DNA of 64,000 bases from Eublepharis macularius (lineage: Eukaryota > Chordata > Lepidosauria > Squamata > Eublepharidae), in assembly GCF_028583425.1 (NCBI RefSeq), contig NC_072801.1, positions 21,534,001 to 21,598,000 of the forward strand, in the 5' to 3' direction. Of this stretch, positions 26,501 to 39,400 are shown one piece after another. How positions within the stretch are numbered: the stretch's first letter is position 1; every line of letters starts with the position of its first letter. The position numbers were made by a program, and so were the translations under genes. The notes below the pieces were generated by a model. That model was given only the letters and a program-made list of their open reading frames with translations. It was not told the DNA's origin and searched no databases.

Positions 26501-29500
26501 TATCCATGCATATAGCAATTCTGCAGTGGATCAGCCCACCCTCCCAAAAAACCAAGGGCATAAAAAGTTTATCATCACTACTGCTTCAAGTAAATGTAAA
26601 CGAACATTAAAAAAAACTTGATACAATTTGAAAACATTGCTTTATTGCAGTGAACAATTCTCATGTTAAAAAGTGAACAGGTGCATTGTTAATTATGCAT
26701 GAACAGAACCGCAAACACGTTGCTTCCATTTGGCATACTAACCGAATGGTGACAAGTCACTGTTCTTTTTGTTCAGGGTATAACTCTAGACTAGCTGACA
26801 TATACGATCAGTTTTAAAGATCTTTAACGTGGGCTTGGATCCAAAGAACTACATGTTCACAGAGGCTTTCTTAACTCTCTTCCTGTTCCAGCTGCTCATG
26901 AGCTGGGGGGAAATGAAAGAATGGTTTGTGATGCAGTACAGAGATGTGCCAGTGCAGGATGGGGGAGAGCAGCCAGCACCGATTACAGGTTTTGGCGGGC
27001 CCTAGGCTGACAGTGCCCAGGGTCCCCCTTCTGCCCACCCCCACCTGACTGTGGATCCTTTCCCCACTCCCACTGCCTGCACTGCGTTCATGCCCATTCC
27101 CCAACAGCCCTGGCTGTGCGCATGGCTGGTAGAGCTGCTGCTGCTGCGGCTGCCAGGAGTATCATTGCTGTGCCCCACCTGGATGCATTTTCCCAGCAAT
27201 GCTGCAAAGCTGGGAACATGGGTGGTGGAGTGCTGCAAGCAAATGGGCAGGGAAGGGCACGCAATCAGGTGGCAGGGAGGTGCGCAGGTGACAGAGGACG
27301 TCAGTGACAGTGGTCCCTGCCAGAAGCTCTGGGACCCAGCAATTGACCCACCTCAGGGTATCTGATGCCAGCCCTGGAGCCAGCAGGAAACAATGCCCCT
27401 CCCCTTCCATAAGCAGCAGCATCTTTCGCTTGCTACTCAGGGCTCTTGGGATTTAAGCCGCAATATTCAGACTGCTATCCTTTGACAGAGGCTATATCCA
27501 GTGACGCTCTTGTCTTCTCAAAGTCTTAACACGCAGATTGCTTGCAAATCTGCCATGGACCTCAAGAAAAAGGGAAAATCCAATTACTGCCCAATCACAG
27601 GCCTGAACATGCCCAAAGCTTCGGCATTGTTTAAGCAGGCTGGAAAAAAAGATTGTCCGGGCGGGCCTGTGCTTGTGCAACAAAGGCTGTATAAGCAAAA
27701 CACACAACAGCCTTGTTACAGGAATCTCAGGGATAGCCTCCAGCTCTGAAGTGTTTGCAACCTACTGTCTATAAAATATATGGCACATATCACATGCGGT
27801 AGTGTCCTTGCTTCCATTTCAGGTCTGGGTGGAGAGGAGAAGAAGCAGGAATAGAAAAAGCACTTAAAAATAAATGAAACAGGAGTCCAGCAGCACTGCA
27901 AAGATTAACAAACTTCCTTCCAGCATGAGCTTCATCAGATGCAATGTATACCCATTAGGTCGATGCTGTCCTATTCTCAATTGAAATGTCTGTGTGTTTG
28001 TGTGTATGTGTGTGGGGGGGAAGGTAAATGTTAGGTGGAGAGACCTGTTTAAAATAAATTCTAATAAAAAAGACTAATCAGTTCATTCAGGCTGGGCAAA
28101 GACCACCCCCTTAACTTTGTTAAAGGCCAGGGGCACAGCATGAACATATCTATATCTATATCTAGTGAAATTGTTTCTCATCAAATCTATGTGTACGCAG
28201 CACCTCCCCAATGACAGACAGGTATGTCCAGGTATAGAAACTCCAAGTAATATCAGGAGAGTTAGACTTTCTAGAAATGTTTAAAACATGGGATCTCTGC
28301 CCTGGGGGAAAGAGATAAGCAGGCCAGAACTATGTGGGAAATAATTATAAACAACTGCAATAGTTGTTTGCTTTCAAGTAATCCTCAACTTCCCTTTCAA
28401 GGGTCAAACAAAACATTTATTTATTGACATCATTTATAGTCCGTCATTTTCTCTAAGATTCCAGGCGGATTACATGGTGAGAGTCAGTACAATCAACATC
28501 ACGACAATTCAATATACATGTAATGGGTATAAACATGCAGCCTGCTAGATTTAAAGAGAAAGAATGGTTTAAAGATTTAACAGTGTTGAAACTGAGCATA
28601 GGCAAATTCCATTACTGATATCTTAAACAACGTAGGAACTATCCAGCAGGATCATACGCATAGCCATAGCAGTGAAGTCTACGGTCCCACACCGTTTACA
28701 GCAATAGTAGTAAGTCTATGGATGGCAGCAGACCCTTTTCTTTAAATCCAGACAGATCTGCCCCAACACATATAAATACTGGGACCAGGTCTCCCACTAT
28801 AGTGGGAGACTTTCTGGTTGGGACCCCTGTTCCCACTTAGTAAGCCTGCAAGGGGTGGGGGGGTGGGCCCCCCTTGACATCACTATGTCAATACCCAAAG
28901 GGTATTTCTCTGCTTGCACTCCCAATGCTTCTCCTAACACTATACTAGCAAAGATCCTGCTCACATGAGAAATCCTTGTATACACTTCAGTGCACTGGAG
29001 CAGATAAAGAATTTTAGCATGCTTTGAAAGAGTTTTGTTTTTGCTGAAACAATAACAGTTTCATAATATCAAGCAGGAGGGCAGTCTCGGAATCCTTTGA
29101 AGGGATCAGTGGGCTAGTGGTATTCATTATAAAAAATAGTGGTATGCATTTTACAATCGAGTTTTTTAAAAGTGAGATGTTATGTGACATGATTATCCCC
29201 CTCAGCCATCTTCCCATTTTGAGAATTCTCTGGGTGCAGAATGCTCCACAGTAGCAAATGCGTGTCCCAAAACTCACCCTCCTGCCTCAGGACATCTGAG
29301 AGGTAAAGATGTATTTTTATATATTGAGTCAATACCTTAGGCATATTATTAATGAAAAAGAAGCTTAAACATAGGCGTGGATGGCAAGAGAGAGCAACCA
29401 AGGCAATCTGGCCGGTGGGGATTAGCTGGCAGTGACCTGTTCCAACGCCATCCCACATTCAAATCTTCTCCGCCAAGGTATGTGCCCTGGACGGACCCAT

Positions 29501-30432
29501 CCAACTGTTCAAAGAACTAGTCAGATGCAGAATGAAACAGTCACAACTGTCATGGCAAACTACACACAGTGAGGGTGAAAAGGGCACAGTAACACTTATA
29601 CTCCAAATGTCAACTAGAGGAAACACAACCAAGGCAAACCCCACCCCTCATAAATCCTATAGATTATTAATATCGAGGACAGGACACTCCACAGGTATCC
29701 TATGCTCATTATCCTCAAAGGGTGCATCACCACACATACAATTGCAGGTGTGTTCTCTAGTGACACATGCATTTCTGTGTACATTGGCAACTTTCAGTTC
29801 CCTCTGTGTGTGTGTGCATGTGTGTGAAGGTGGGTGGTTGAAGAAAACAAACCAGAAGGGCCACATTGTATCCAGCAGTCATGTCCCAGTTTGCATATCC
29901 CTAGAACTACTTCGCCTGATAACTCCACCCTTTTATACGTAATGCAGCAAAACATGCAGCACAAATCCTAATGCTGATATATTACTGTGTCTATTTCCTA
30001 CATGGGCTGAAAGTCTGACACTGGGGTGTTTTTTTCTCCTTGCCCCCCCCCCCAGTTTTCTTCCTACTTAATAACTTCATATGCCTCATCACTATTCAGA
30101 AAAGACTCCATCCTGTTTTAAACTCCTTCCTTTTCTCTGCTTAAGAGTTTATATGGCAGGGAGGATGATGTCAAGTTGGGGCAGGGTCACTGGTCGCTCC
30201 CTGTGAAGCATCAATGATGATGCAAATTGTGGGCTTTGTCCACCGGGGCAGCATCTGGCGCTGCAGCCAGAATCCTGAGAATTCTGGTTTTTAATGGAAC
30301 ATGCAGCAAGGCCTTGCAACCAGAAAGACACGTGCTGTTGGGGTGTATGAAGGACTGGCCATACCTGTTGAAGGCTGAAGAAAGCTTTGAGGGACCAGCA
30401 GAGAAACCGAGAGACTTTGGAACTCCCCATCC

Positions 30433-30478
<46 letters not shown>

Positions 30479-33400
30479 GTGCCGTCAAGTCGTCTCCGAC
30501 CTATGGCGACCCTATGAATGAAAGACCTTCAAAACATTCTCTTTTTAACAGACTTGCTCAGATCCTGCAAACCGGAGGACGTGGCTTCTTTTCTTGAGTC
30601 AAGCCGTCTCATTTTAGGTCTTCCTCTTTTCCTGCTGCCTTCCACTTTTCCTAGCATGATGGACTTTTCCAGAGAATCTTGTCTTCTCATGATGTGATCA
30701 AAGTACGATAGCTTTAGTCTTGTTATTTTAGCTTCTAAGGAGAATTCAGGCTTGATTTGATCTGGTACCCCCTTATTGGTCTTTTTGGCTGTCCATGGTA
30801 TCCGCAAAACTCTCCTCCAGCACATTTCAAATGAATCCATTTTCTTCCTGTCAGCTTTCTTTACCATCCAACTTGCACATCCATACATGGCAATGGGGAA
30901 CACCATAGTTTGGATTACCTCGATCTTGGTACCCATCCCCATATTATCTTGTTTTACAACTGAATTCCACCCCAGATACCTTCTGCTGTCTCCGGAGTTT
31001 AAATATCCCACTTGGAAGACTACACTAGCGTAGGCGATTAGGATGGGAGTGCCTGACCTGTGGCAGATTGCACGGCTGCAAAATAATAGGCTACTACTTA
31101 AGCAGCTGCTGAATAAATGTGCTGTTAATTCAGGTTGAATTGCAGTAAAGGTCTTTGAGAGTTAAGAGCTCATTAAGACTTATTAATAGAGGGTAACCTC
31201 TTCCCTATCACTGCTGACAGGAGTTGCCTGCTGCTCAAGCCTATTTAACACAGTCAGTTACTTCAGGATAACAACTGCTGAACAGTAAGATATAGGCTGT
31301 TAATCACATAATTAGGCACGCACAAAAGGCTGGGATCATTAACTAAGCATATTCTATTGAGAAACAAGAGCATCGAGTAAAACTAGAAGGTGCAACAGAA
31401 CATCAGCTTTAGCATAACCAGTCACTAAGTGAAACATAACTGCAGATTGACTTTGACACGTTAGCTATACATAACATCCACTTCCAATCTATTTACATGT
31501 TCAAGGGATAAAATCAAAGTCTGAAATGGATTAGAAGGATAATTCCCTAGAAAGATAATGTTTCTATTTTTCATGGATGAAAAAGAAATAAGAAGACTGT
31601 TGCCCCGAAGGGGTAAAAATGTAGAGTTCCAAACAGAAACAGAGTAATCCAAGAGAAGTCAACAACAGGATGTGGTTGAAATCTTGGAATTCCTTGTTCA
31701 TTAAAGTAGAGATAACCTCCGTTTTGGTTGTATAAGCCAATCCTATTGAATTATTCCCCAAGGAGTTACACTACAAAGAGGGAAAGGGAAATTAATTCAG
31801 GTTCTTGGGAACTGATAGTTCCCAAGTCCAACATCTCATGACATTTCAAAGAGGTTGTCCTGTTATATTCGTGCTCTCATAAGGGTACAGAAACAAACTA
31901 CTGACTTGGCCTAACAGAATGTGAGCACCAGCACAGGACAGAGATGCTCTTTTTCCAAGGCCACAGGAGATATAAATAGAAAAGAAACACCCTCTTGTCA
32001 TCAACACATCCACCAGCAAAATGAGAAGGCGTGACTTCAGCTGCAACTCAAAGGACAGGTTCCACATGGACATTTGTCATCTTAGGGTGGAACTCTCATG
32101 TTTACTCTATATCTCCCCTCCCATGCCAGGCTGCTAAATGAGATTGGTTGGAGCTTTGGAATAGGGCGCTGTCAAGATGCGGATGATGCCCAGTTGTACA
32201 CTTCATAGATGCCTCCCCCCCCAAGAAGTGGTATTTTCTATTCCAGGTCAATGCTCTGAGGCCACAGTCAAGGCAAGATGGAGGGGAGGTCAGGTCAAGA
32301 AGACTGATGTTCTGGAGGAGGTGGGCCTACCTCTTTTGGAGTGTCTTTGCAGAGCATGTTAAGAGCTTAAGGGTGCCTTATCCACCCAAGCCTTGTTTGA
32401 GAAACAGGTTAAGCGTGGTAGTAGCCAGAAGTCCTTTCTATCAGCTGCATTTGATTAATCAATTCTCCCCCCCATTTCTGGATTCAGCACCCAGCCACAG
32501 TAATCCAGGCTTTGTAACTTCACAGTTGGGTTAAAGAAATATGTTCGGGGCAGGGGGCTATCTTAGAAGTGACGACTGGTTCAAAATGAGGCAGCTAGGT
32601 TATTGTCAGGGAGTGGCCAACAGAGAAAGTATCACCAGCTTTTAAACGGCTATAGGTGTGTTTCAAAACTCAATTCAAGGTGCTACTTATAAATTCTACA
32701 GAACAGTCCTACACAGAGTTATTCCAGTCTAGGTACAATGAGGTCAATGGCCTCTGACTGCAGTAACTCTGCATAGGATTGCCCTGTTAATGGCTTGGGA
32801 TTCATGTATCTGAAGGACTCTCTCTCCCTATGTGTCCTATGCACCCAACATGCTCTTCTGCTCATCATTCTCCCTATGTGCACACAGCAGGGTTGTTTAC
32901 CTAAAATCTGTTAGAACCCATTAGACAGCCCTGCAAGAATATGTTGTTTGCAAGGACATTTAGAAGGATCTGCATTGAAGGCAGGCAGGTTTGTTGTGCA
33001 ATGGTTTTATGAATGATGTACTTACTTGTGGTTTTAATAGAACAATTTGTATGCTACCCTGATCCACAAAAGGAATTAAAGATAGGGGTTTAATAAATTA
33101 CTCAAACCACTAATAGCAGTGCCAGCCTGGGCTTTCTCCTCCTCTTTCATTTTCTCTCTCTTTCAGCAATCTGATGTTAGTAAGACAGGCAAAGAGAAAA
33201 CTCTGCAGAGCTTCCTAGGCCATATCTTGGAAGACTGGAGCTCTTACACAGGAAAGGGGGGGGGGAGTAGCTGTCAACTTGATAAAACTTATAAAACCAA
33301 CCCCTGTAAGTAATTTGATAAGTTGCTGCCTGTATCTCTGAACCAGGGAAGGATAGTTAGTCCAGCTAAGAATTGCACACTATTTAATACCTAATGATAA

Positions 33401-36400
33401 TAATGGCTCACCAATGTTTAGAACACAAGTTAAAAGAAGGAAGTAACTTGCAGAAAATGTGCATGCAACTACTTAAAACAGCTGATTTTTCTGCTTCAGC
33501 GTCTATGACAACATGCATAAGATATGTCCCAAGTGAGACAGAAGATGCATTTGTATTTCTGCTGATTATTCTATCACCTAAAATGTTTTACAGAATGCAA
33601 TAAATTTAAAAAGAGGATTAATGTGTTTTACTTTCCAATGCTATCAAAAGAGTAGGGGAGAGGCTGTGGCTCAGTGGTAGCACATCTGCTTGGCGCACAA
33701 AAGATCCCAGGTTCTATCCCTAGCATCTCCGCTTCAAAGGCTGCAGGTGATGTGAAAGACTTCTACCTGAGACCCTGGAGAGCTGCTACCAGTCTAAGTA
33801 GACAATACTGACATAAGTGTCAGATTTTAGCTTCTCCTTTCAGCTGTAGATTATTTCGAGCAGCTGCAGGAAACATCATTTACTTTAGAGGGGTGGTGGA
33901 GTAACCTAGGACATGATCTATTCGAGTTGGGGAGGGGGCGCACAGGAGTCAGACCATAGAAACGATTTCAAAACATGATGCTGGGCCTCAGAGAAATGCG
34001 AACAACACTTACAGCTAGGCCTCTCGTACCCCCAAGGCAGAGAGGCTAGTGCATCTCAGCGTTAAGCAGAGTCTGTCCATCTATCTGTCTACCTCTTACA
34101 CTCACACAGGTCCCTATTATTTGCCTCCATACATTCAGGAGTTCAAGGGATTTTTGTAACTGAGGACAAGCGCACACATCCCTTTCTACAAATTAAGTTC
34201 ACCAAGATGCAAACCTCACTCAAAGCCTTCTCGAATGGCAGGTTTGGGATGGAGAGCCAGCATGGTGTGAGGGTTAGGGTGTCAAGGTTCATTAACTGGG
34301 AAATCCACAAGGTCGTTGTGAGGATAAAATGGAAGAAGGAAGAATGGTGCCCTTTGCCCTGAGAGGAAGGGTGGGATAAAAATGTTCAAAACAAACAAAC
34401 CATTCAGAGAACTGCATTGCTCATGAGAAGACTGATCATCTTGTGAAAGGTCAGCAAGTTTCTGTGGAGCCTTTCAGTGTTCATGAGCAGCAGCTGGAGA
34501 GGGGCACGATAGGTTGGATCCAAAAAGTGCTGTTGTGTGAGGGATGGGGAAGGAAAGAGGATTGAACCCGGGCTTTTTTTCCTGATGGTATGCGGTAGCA
34601 TGCAGTACCGCCACCTCTTTCAGCCCGTGGGCCCCTAAGGTGGCAAACATCATAAATACCAGCACCTTTTTTTTCATAAGGAAAAAAGGGTTCTTAAAGG
34701 AACCCTTCCCTCTTGTGCTATGAGCAGTCCTGGAACAGTTGAGGTATGGAGGGACAAAGGTAGGCAAAGAAAAGGTTCCTGTTATTAAAAACAGCTCACA
34801 CAGAAGGATCACATTCAACTGATAAAATGGTACCAGGAGATGGGGGTGGAGGATGGGTTAAACCCACTCTTTTCTCCATACTACAGCCTCAATCCAAATA
34901 AGCCCATGTAAGTCTATTTTTTAAAAACTGGAAAAATCCATTCACGGATTCCTAGCATGATATGGGGTTTGGCCCTAAGAGTAGCCGTGAGTAAAGGGGG
35001 GGGGGGAACCCTCTCTGGCTCATCTGATGAGGGAGATATTCTGGAAGATATATTGACATTATGACATCTAAATGCTCGAGGACAAAATAAACAGGGGTTA
35101 GTCATGCTTTTAGGTTGTTGTGCTTTTTATCTGATGTTCAGGAACTTCTCTACGTAGCAGAGCTTTTCACAGCACCTGGATGATGAGAGGGTACCTATCT
35201 TGCCAACCTCTTAGGGTCGCCAGCTCTGGGATGGGAAATTCCTGGAGAATTGGGGAGTGGAACCTGGAGAGGGCAGGGTTTTGGGAGGGGAGGGATCTCA
35301 ACTGAATATAATCCAATAGAGGCCATCTTCAAAGGCGGCCATTTTCTTCAGGGGGAATTATGTCTGTAACCTGGAGATCAGTTGTAACTCTGGGAGATCT
35401 CTAGCCACCACTGGAAGCTGGCAACCTACTACCTATAGATGAAATATTGTTTCTGAGAAGGAAGTACTGTACAGAGGATGCAGCCAAAAGACATACAATA
35501 TTTGTAGAACAGTTCCACTGTGGGCCCAAAGGCAGCATGGGCCCTACTCTGGCACTGAACAGAAGGCAACATGGAATCTCAACTACTTTGTGAAGAAAGA
35601 CTTGGCTGTGCAAGGTAACAGGTGGACTGTGGGAAACACGGATCAACAGTATTTCATTGCTTACATTGGTAAGAGTTCAGGAAACCTGTCTCTTTCAGTT
35701 TCATCAGCATAGGTGACATCAGGGTTGCCGGGTCCCAACTGCCCTTGTGGGAGATCAGGAGCCTGGCACTCACCCCACAGCGTTCTTGTGCTCCTGCTCA
35801 CACACGTGCACTCCTGGGCTTGCACGATGATGTCACTTCTGGGAAGAGATGTTATCATGCGGGTCAAAGGGTGGCCTGGGATCACTCCCGCACTCATCAG
35901 GGGGCCAAATAGGACCCATGCCATGCTGCCCAGGGGGGCGCTCTGGGAAGCATCCCCCCTGCCAACCAGGTAAGTGGGGGTGGGGGGAGGGTGGGAGCAG
36001 GGGATTCCCCACCCCAGCTGGGGGAACGGCACTCCTAGGTGACATTCTTCTTGAGGCCAAATATATTAGCTTTGCTAGTGCTGTGTGTGGGGGGGGGGAG
36101 CAAGCTGTCACAAGCAAGGAAAGGTTATTTTGAAACTTGAACCGGACTGTTCACTCTCTGGCCCGCTTCAAATTACTATTAACCATGGTATCTCTGGGTT
36201 CAACTTTACATTTTATATAGGGGTAGGGTTGCCAACCTCCAGGTGATGAAGGTCAGTTCCTAGGAAGAAAATGGCCGCTTTGGAGGTTGAACTCTATAGC
36301 ATTTTATCTCACTGAGGTTCCTCCTCTCCCCAAGAACCCATGAGGGGCCTATGTAGAAGGTAGTTTAATAAAAATGCTAGTTTTGAGGACTAGAGATGGG

Positions 36401-39400
36401 AAATAAATCTCTCTCTTTTGATGTCCCAGGGGTAATGTGTCTCCACCTCCCAAATCTCCAGGAATCTCCCAACCTAGAGCTGGTAACCCAGAAGGAGGGG
36501 AGGCACACATGAAGCCAAGACCTGCTCCCAGTCAGACTCTGCAGAGAAGACTGGAGGGAAGGGCGAGTGTTGTCTGGACATATATTTGTTTGTTTAGGCT
36601 CAGATACTCTCGTACAATGCTGTTACCAAAATAATCTTGATTTGTTTTAACAGTTTTGGAAACCACTAACATGGGATAAAAGAAAAAAGACCCACACAAT
36701 CGAAATTATTGTAAGAGATGCATTACTCATCTTTTACCGTGCCCCAATGAGTTAGAGGTTTTTGCCAAATTCTTAACCATCTCCCTGGAGGAAGTTTTGG
36801 TGGCAGTTCTAAAAAGACTGATTATTTTGCTGGCAGGTAAACTTAGTACAGGACTCCACACTGTGTCTTTAAAACTTCTATCATTGTATTAGAAGTCCAA
36901 CTTATTTTCACCTCATGGTTCAGCCCAGAAAAATATTTATTTTATGCAGATAAGGACTTTTGGAAAATGCCTCATTGTCTGCTTTAAGTAGCTTATGCAG
37001 CTTAATTGATTATGCAGGCTTCATTCCTATTAAATATATAAGCTCAGTGAAACAAAAATCAATTTGGTCTTCATGCTCAAATGGTTAAAAAGACAAGGCA
37101 ACCAAAACTTCAGGAAGACTCAGATAGAAGAAAGGTGCTGTGAATGAATTTCTGTTAACTTCTCAACTCTGAGCCAATAAGGCTGAGATACTAGATTTCT
37201 AATTATGACATAAAAGAGCCCTGTGGCGCAGTGGTAAGCTGCAGTACTGCAGCCCAAGCTCTGCTCACAACCTGAGTTCGATCCTGGCAGAAGCTGAGTT
37301 CAAGCAGCCGGCTCAAGGTTGACTCAGCCTTCCATCCTTCCAAGGTCAGGAAAATGAGTACCCAGTTTCCTGGGGGTAAAGTGTAGATGATTGGGGAAGG
37401 CAATGGCAAACCACCCCGTAAAAAGTCTGCCAAGAAAATGTTGTGATGCGGCATCCCCCCATGGGTCAGTAATGAGTCCCGGTGCCTGCACAGGGATTCA
37501 TTACTGCACCTTTACCTTTAATTATGACACATCTATATAACCCTTTGACGACATCAGGTCCTGAACTTCCATAATGGAAATGCCTCTGTCTAAACTATGC
37601 ATTTAATAAGCACTGAAAGAAAATGAGAAAGCTCTGTATCTTTTCATTTAATTGTGTAAAGAATATACAGAGCCAAAGTCCTCTTCCACGTTTATAATTT
37701 TAGAAAAATAAGATTATTATTCTCTGCAGTTGATTCAAAAGTTGCCCTGAACAAAGGATAAATTCTTAAAGCATTTTATAGCATGTCCACTCATGAACTT
37801 CCTACATTCCTGTTTAGTGTGAACGCACCAGAAGTAGCACACCCCAGAAGGGGCCTGGTCTGTTTCTCTGTGTGGTCCTTACTTCCTAGCTTGACATGAA
37901 GACTCTGAATGGATTATCGTGGGTTTGGTGTGAATGAACTGTGGCTTGCAGGCAGCGAATTACTATCAAAAGTGCAACTAGGGCAGGGTGGGAGAACCAA
38001 CTCTAGTGCCAATTTGTAAAGCTTTGGAACCTGGTGATTGTTTTCTGTACAGAACTCAAGCTTTTTACAGAAACTATTTTCTCCAGGCAAACTGATCTCT
38101 GAAATCTGGAGATCCAGGGGAATTCCACTCCCCATCTGGAGGTTGGCAACCCAGGCCATGAGGTATTTGCATCTAAAATACTAGGATACACAAGTACACA
38201 CCTTGGTATTAATGTACTAGAAGCTTTAACTCTTTCACAGTACTCTGAAGACAAACCACCAGGAAGCTTTAATCATAGCTGAACAGGAAAATGGCTCATA
38301 GGCCTAAGAAAACACTGTTAGAAAGTAGGCATTCTTGAATGCAAATATGCTAGAAATCAAGTTCACGTGGTTCTTGCAGAACCACTCCGGCATCATTCTG
38401 TTTTCATACGTCCTCTATACACATGACACTGAAATGCTTAATTAAGGGGTTTTTCCTCCCCAGAGCCCTCAGTGCTTATGCTTATTACTTCTCAAAGATC
38501 CAGATTGGAATCTTACATCTTGGAACTGGTTAAGCAAGAAATATAAGTGGTGGAGAGAAATGGTGGTTAGATTATCACTACCTGGTGCTAATATAAATCA
38601 CTGCTGTGTAAAATAAGCATACATGTTGTGATATGCTACCTGAGTCACATCACATTAAAGTCTACAAATCTCTCCAGCCTTTCTCAAAATAGGGCCAATG
38701 AAGTGGCAATACCATTTCTCAGTTTTGTAATTTTTTAAAAAATGGTCTTGGTTGGTTTCTAATTTCCATTATACCTGGTGGTACAGTCTATTTACAGAGT
38801 TAAACTGTTCAGTTTTCTGAACAAGCTCCCGGAACCAGTTCTCCCAGACTCTAGCCCAGCACTCTAACCAGCGAACCATGCTAGCTTACTCCAACCTCCT
38901 GTTTCAAATCTTAGAGATCTCATCAAACTCTTGCTTCCGTACCTTCCATTCCATCTCTAATATCTTATCTCTGTTTCTTTGCTACAAGTGATTCTACTCT
39001 TGCTTATTTTAACTTGGTTCTCTACTCTTGACTTTTTTTCATGCTCCTCTTTCAGTTTGTTCACAGTGCCTTTCCTCATTACAACTTTGGGCTTTCCCTG
39101 TTTTCTTGAAATAGTAAAGAGTCCAGTAGCACCTTTAAGACTAACCAACTTTATTGTAGCATAAACTTTTGAGAACCATAGTTCTCAAAAGCTTATGCTA
39201 CAATAAAATTGGTTAGTCTTAAAGGTGCTATTAGAATCTTTATTATTTTGCAACTTACAGATTAACACGGCTAACTCCTCTGGATCTATGCCATGTTTTC
39301 TTGGTTTCTATACTTGCAGTTACTTTGCCACACACTGTAGGAGTCCTCATTCTTTAGCTGATTATATAAAATATATGATGTGTGCTGTATTTTTTCTAAA

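Noticed and set aside
26871-27422. Cluster of overlapping frames in a GC-rich block
   Set aside because: High GC lengthens chance frames; all six overlap one another and none shows a domain or exon-like boundary.
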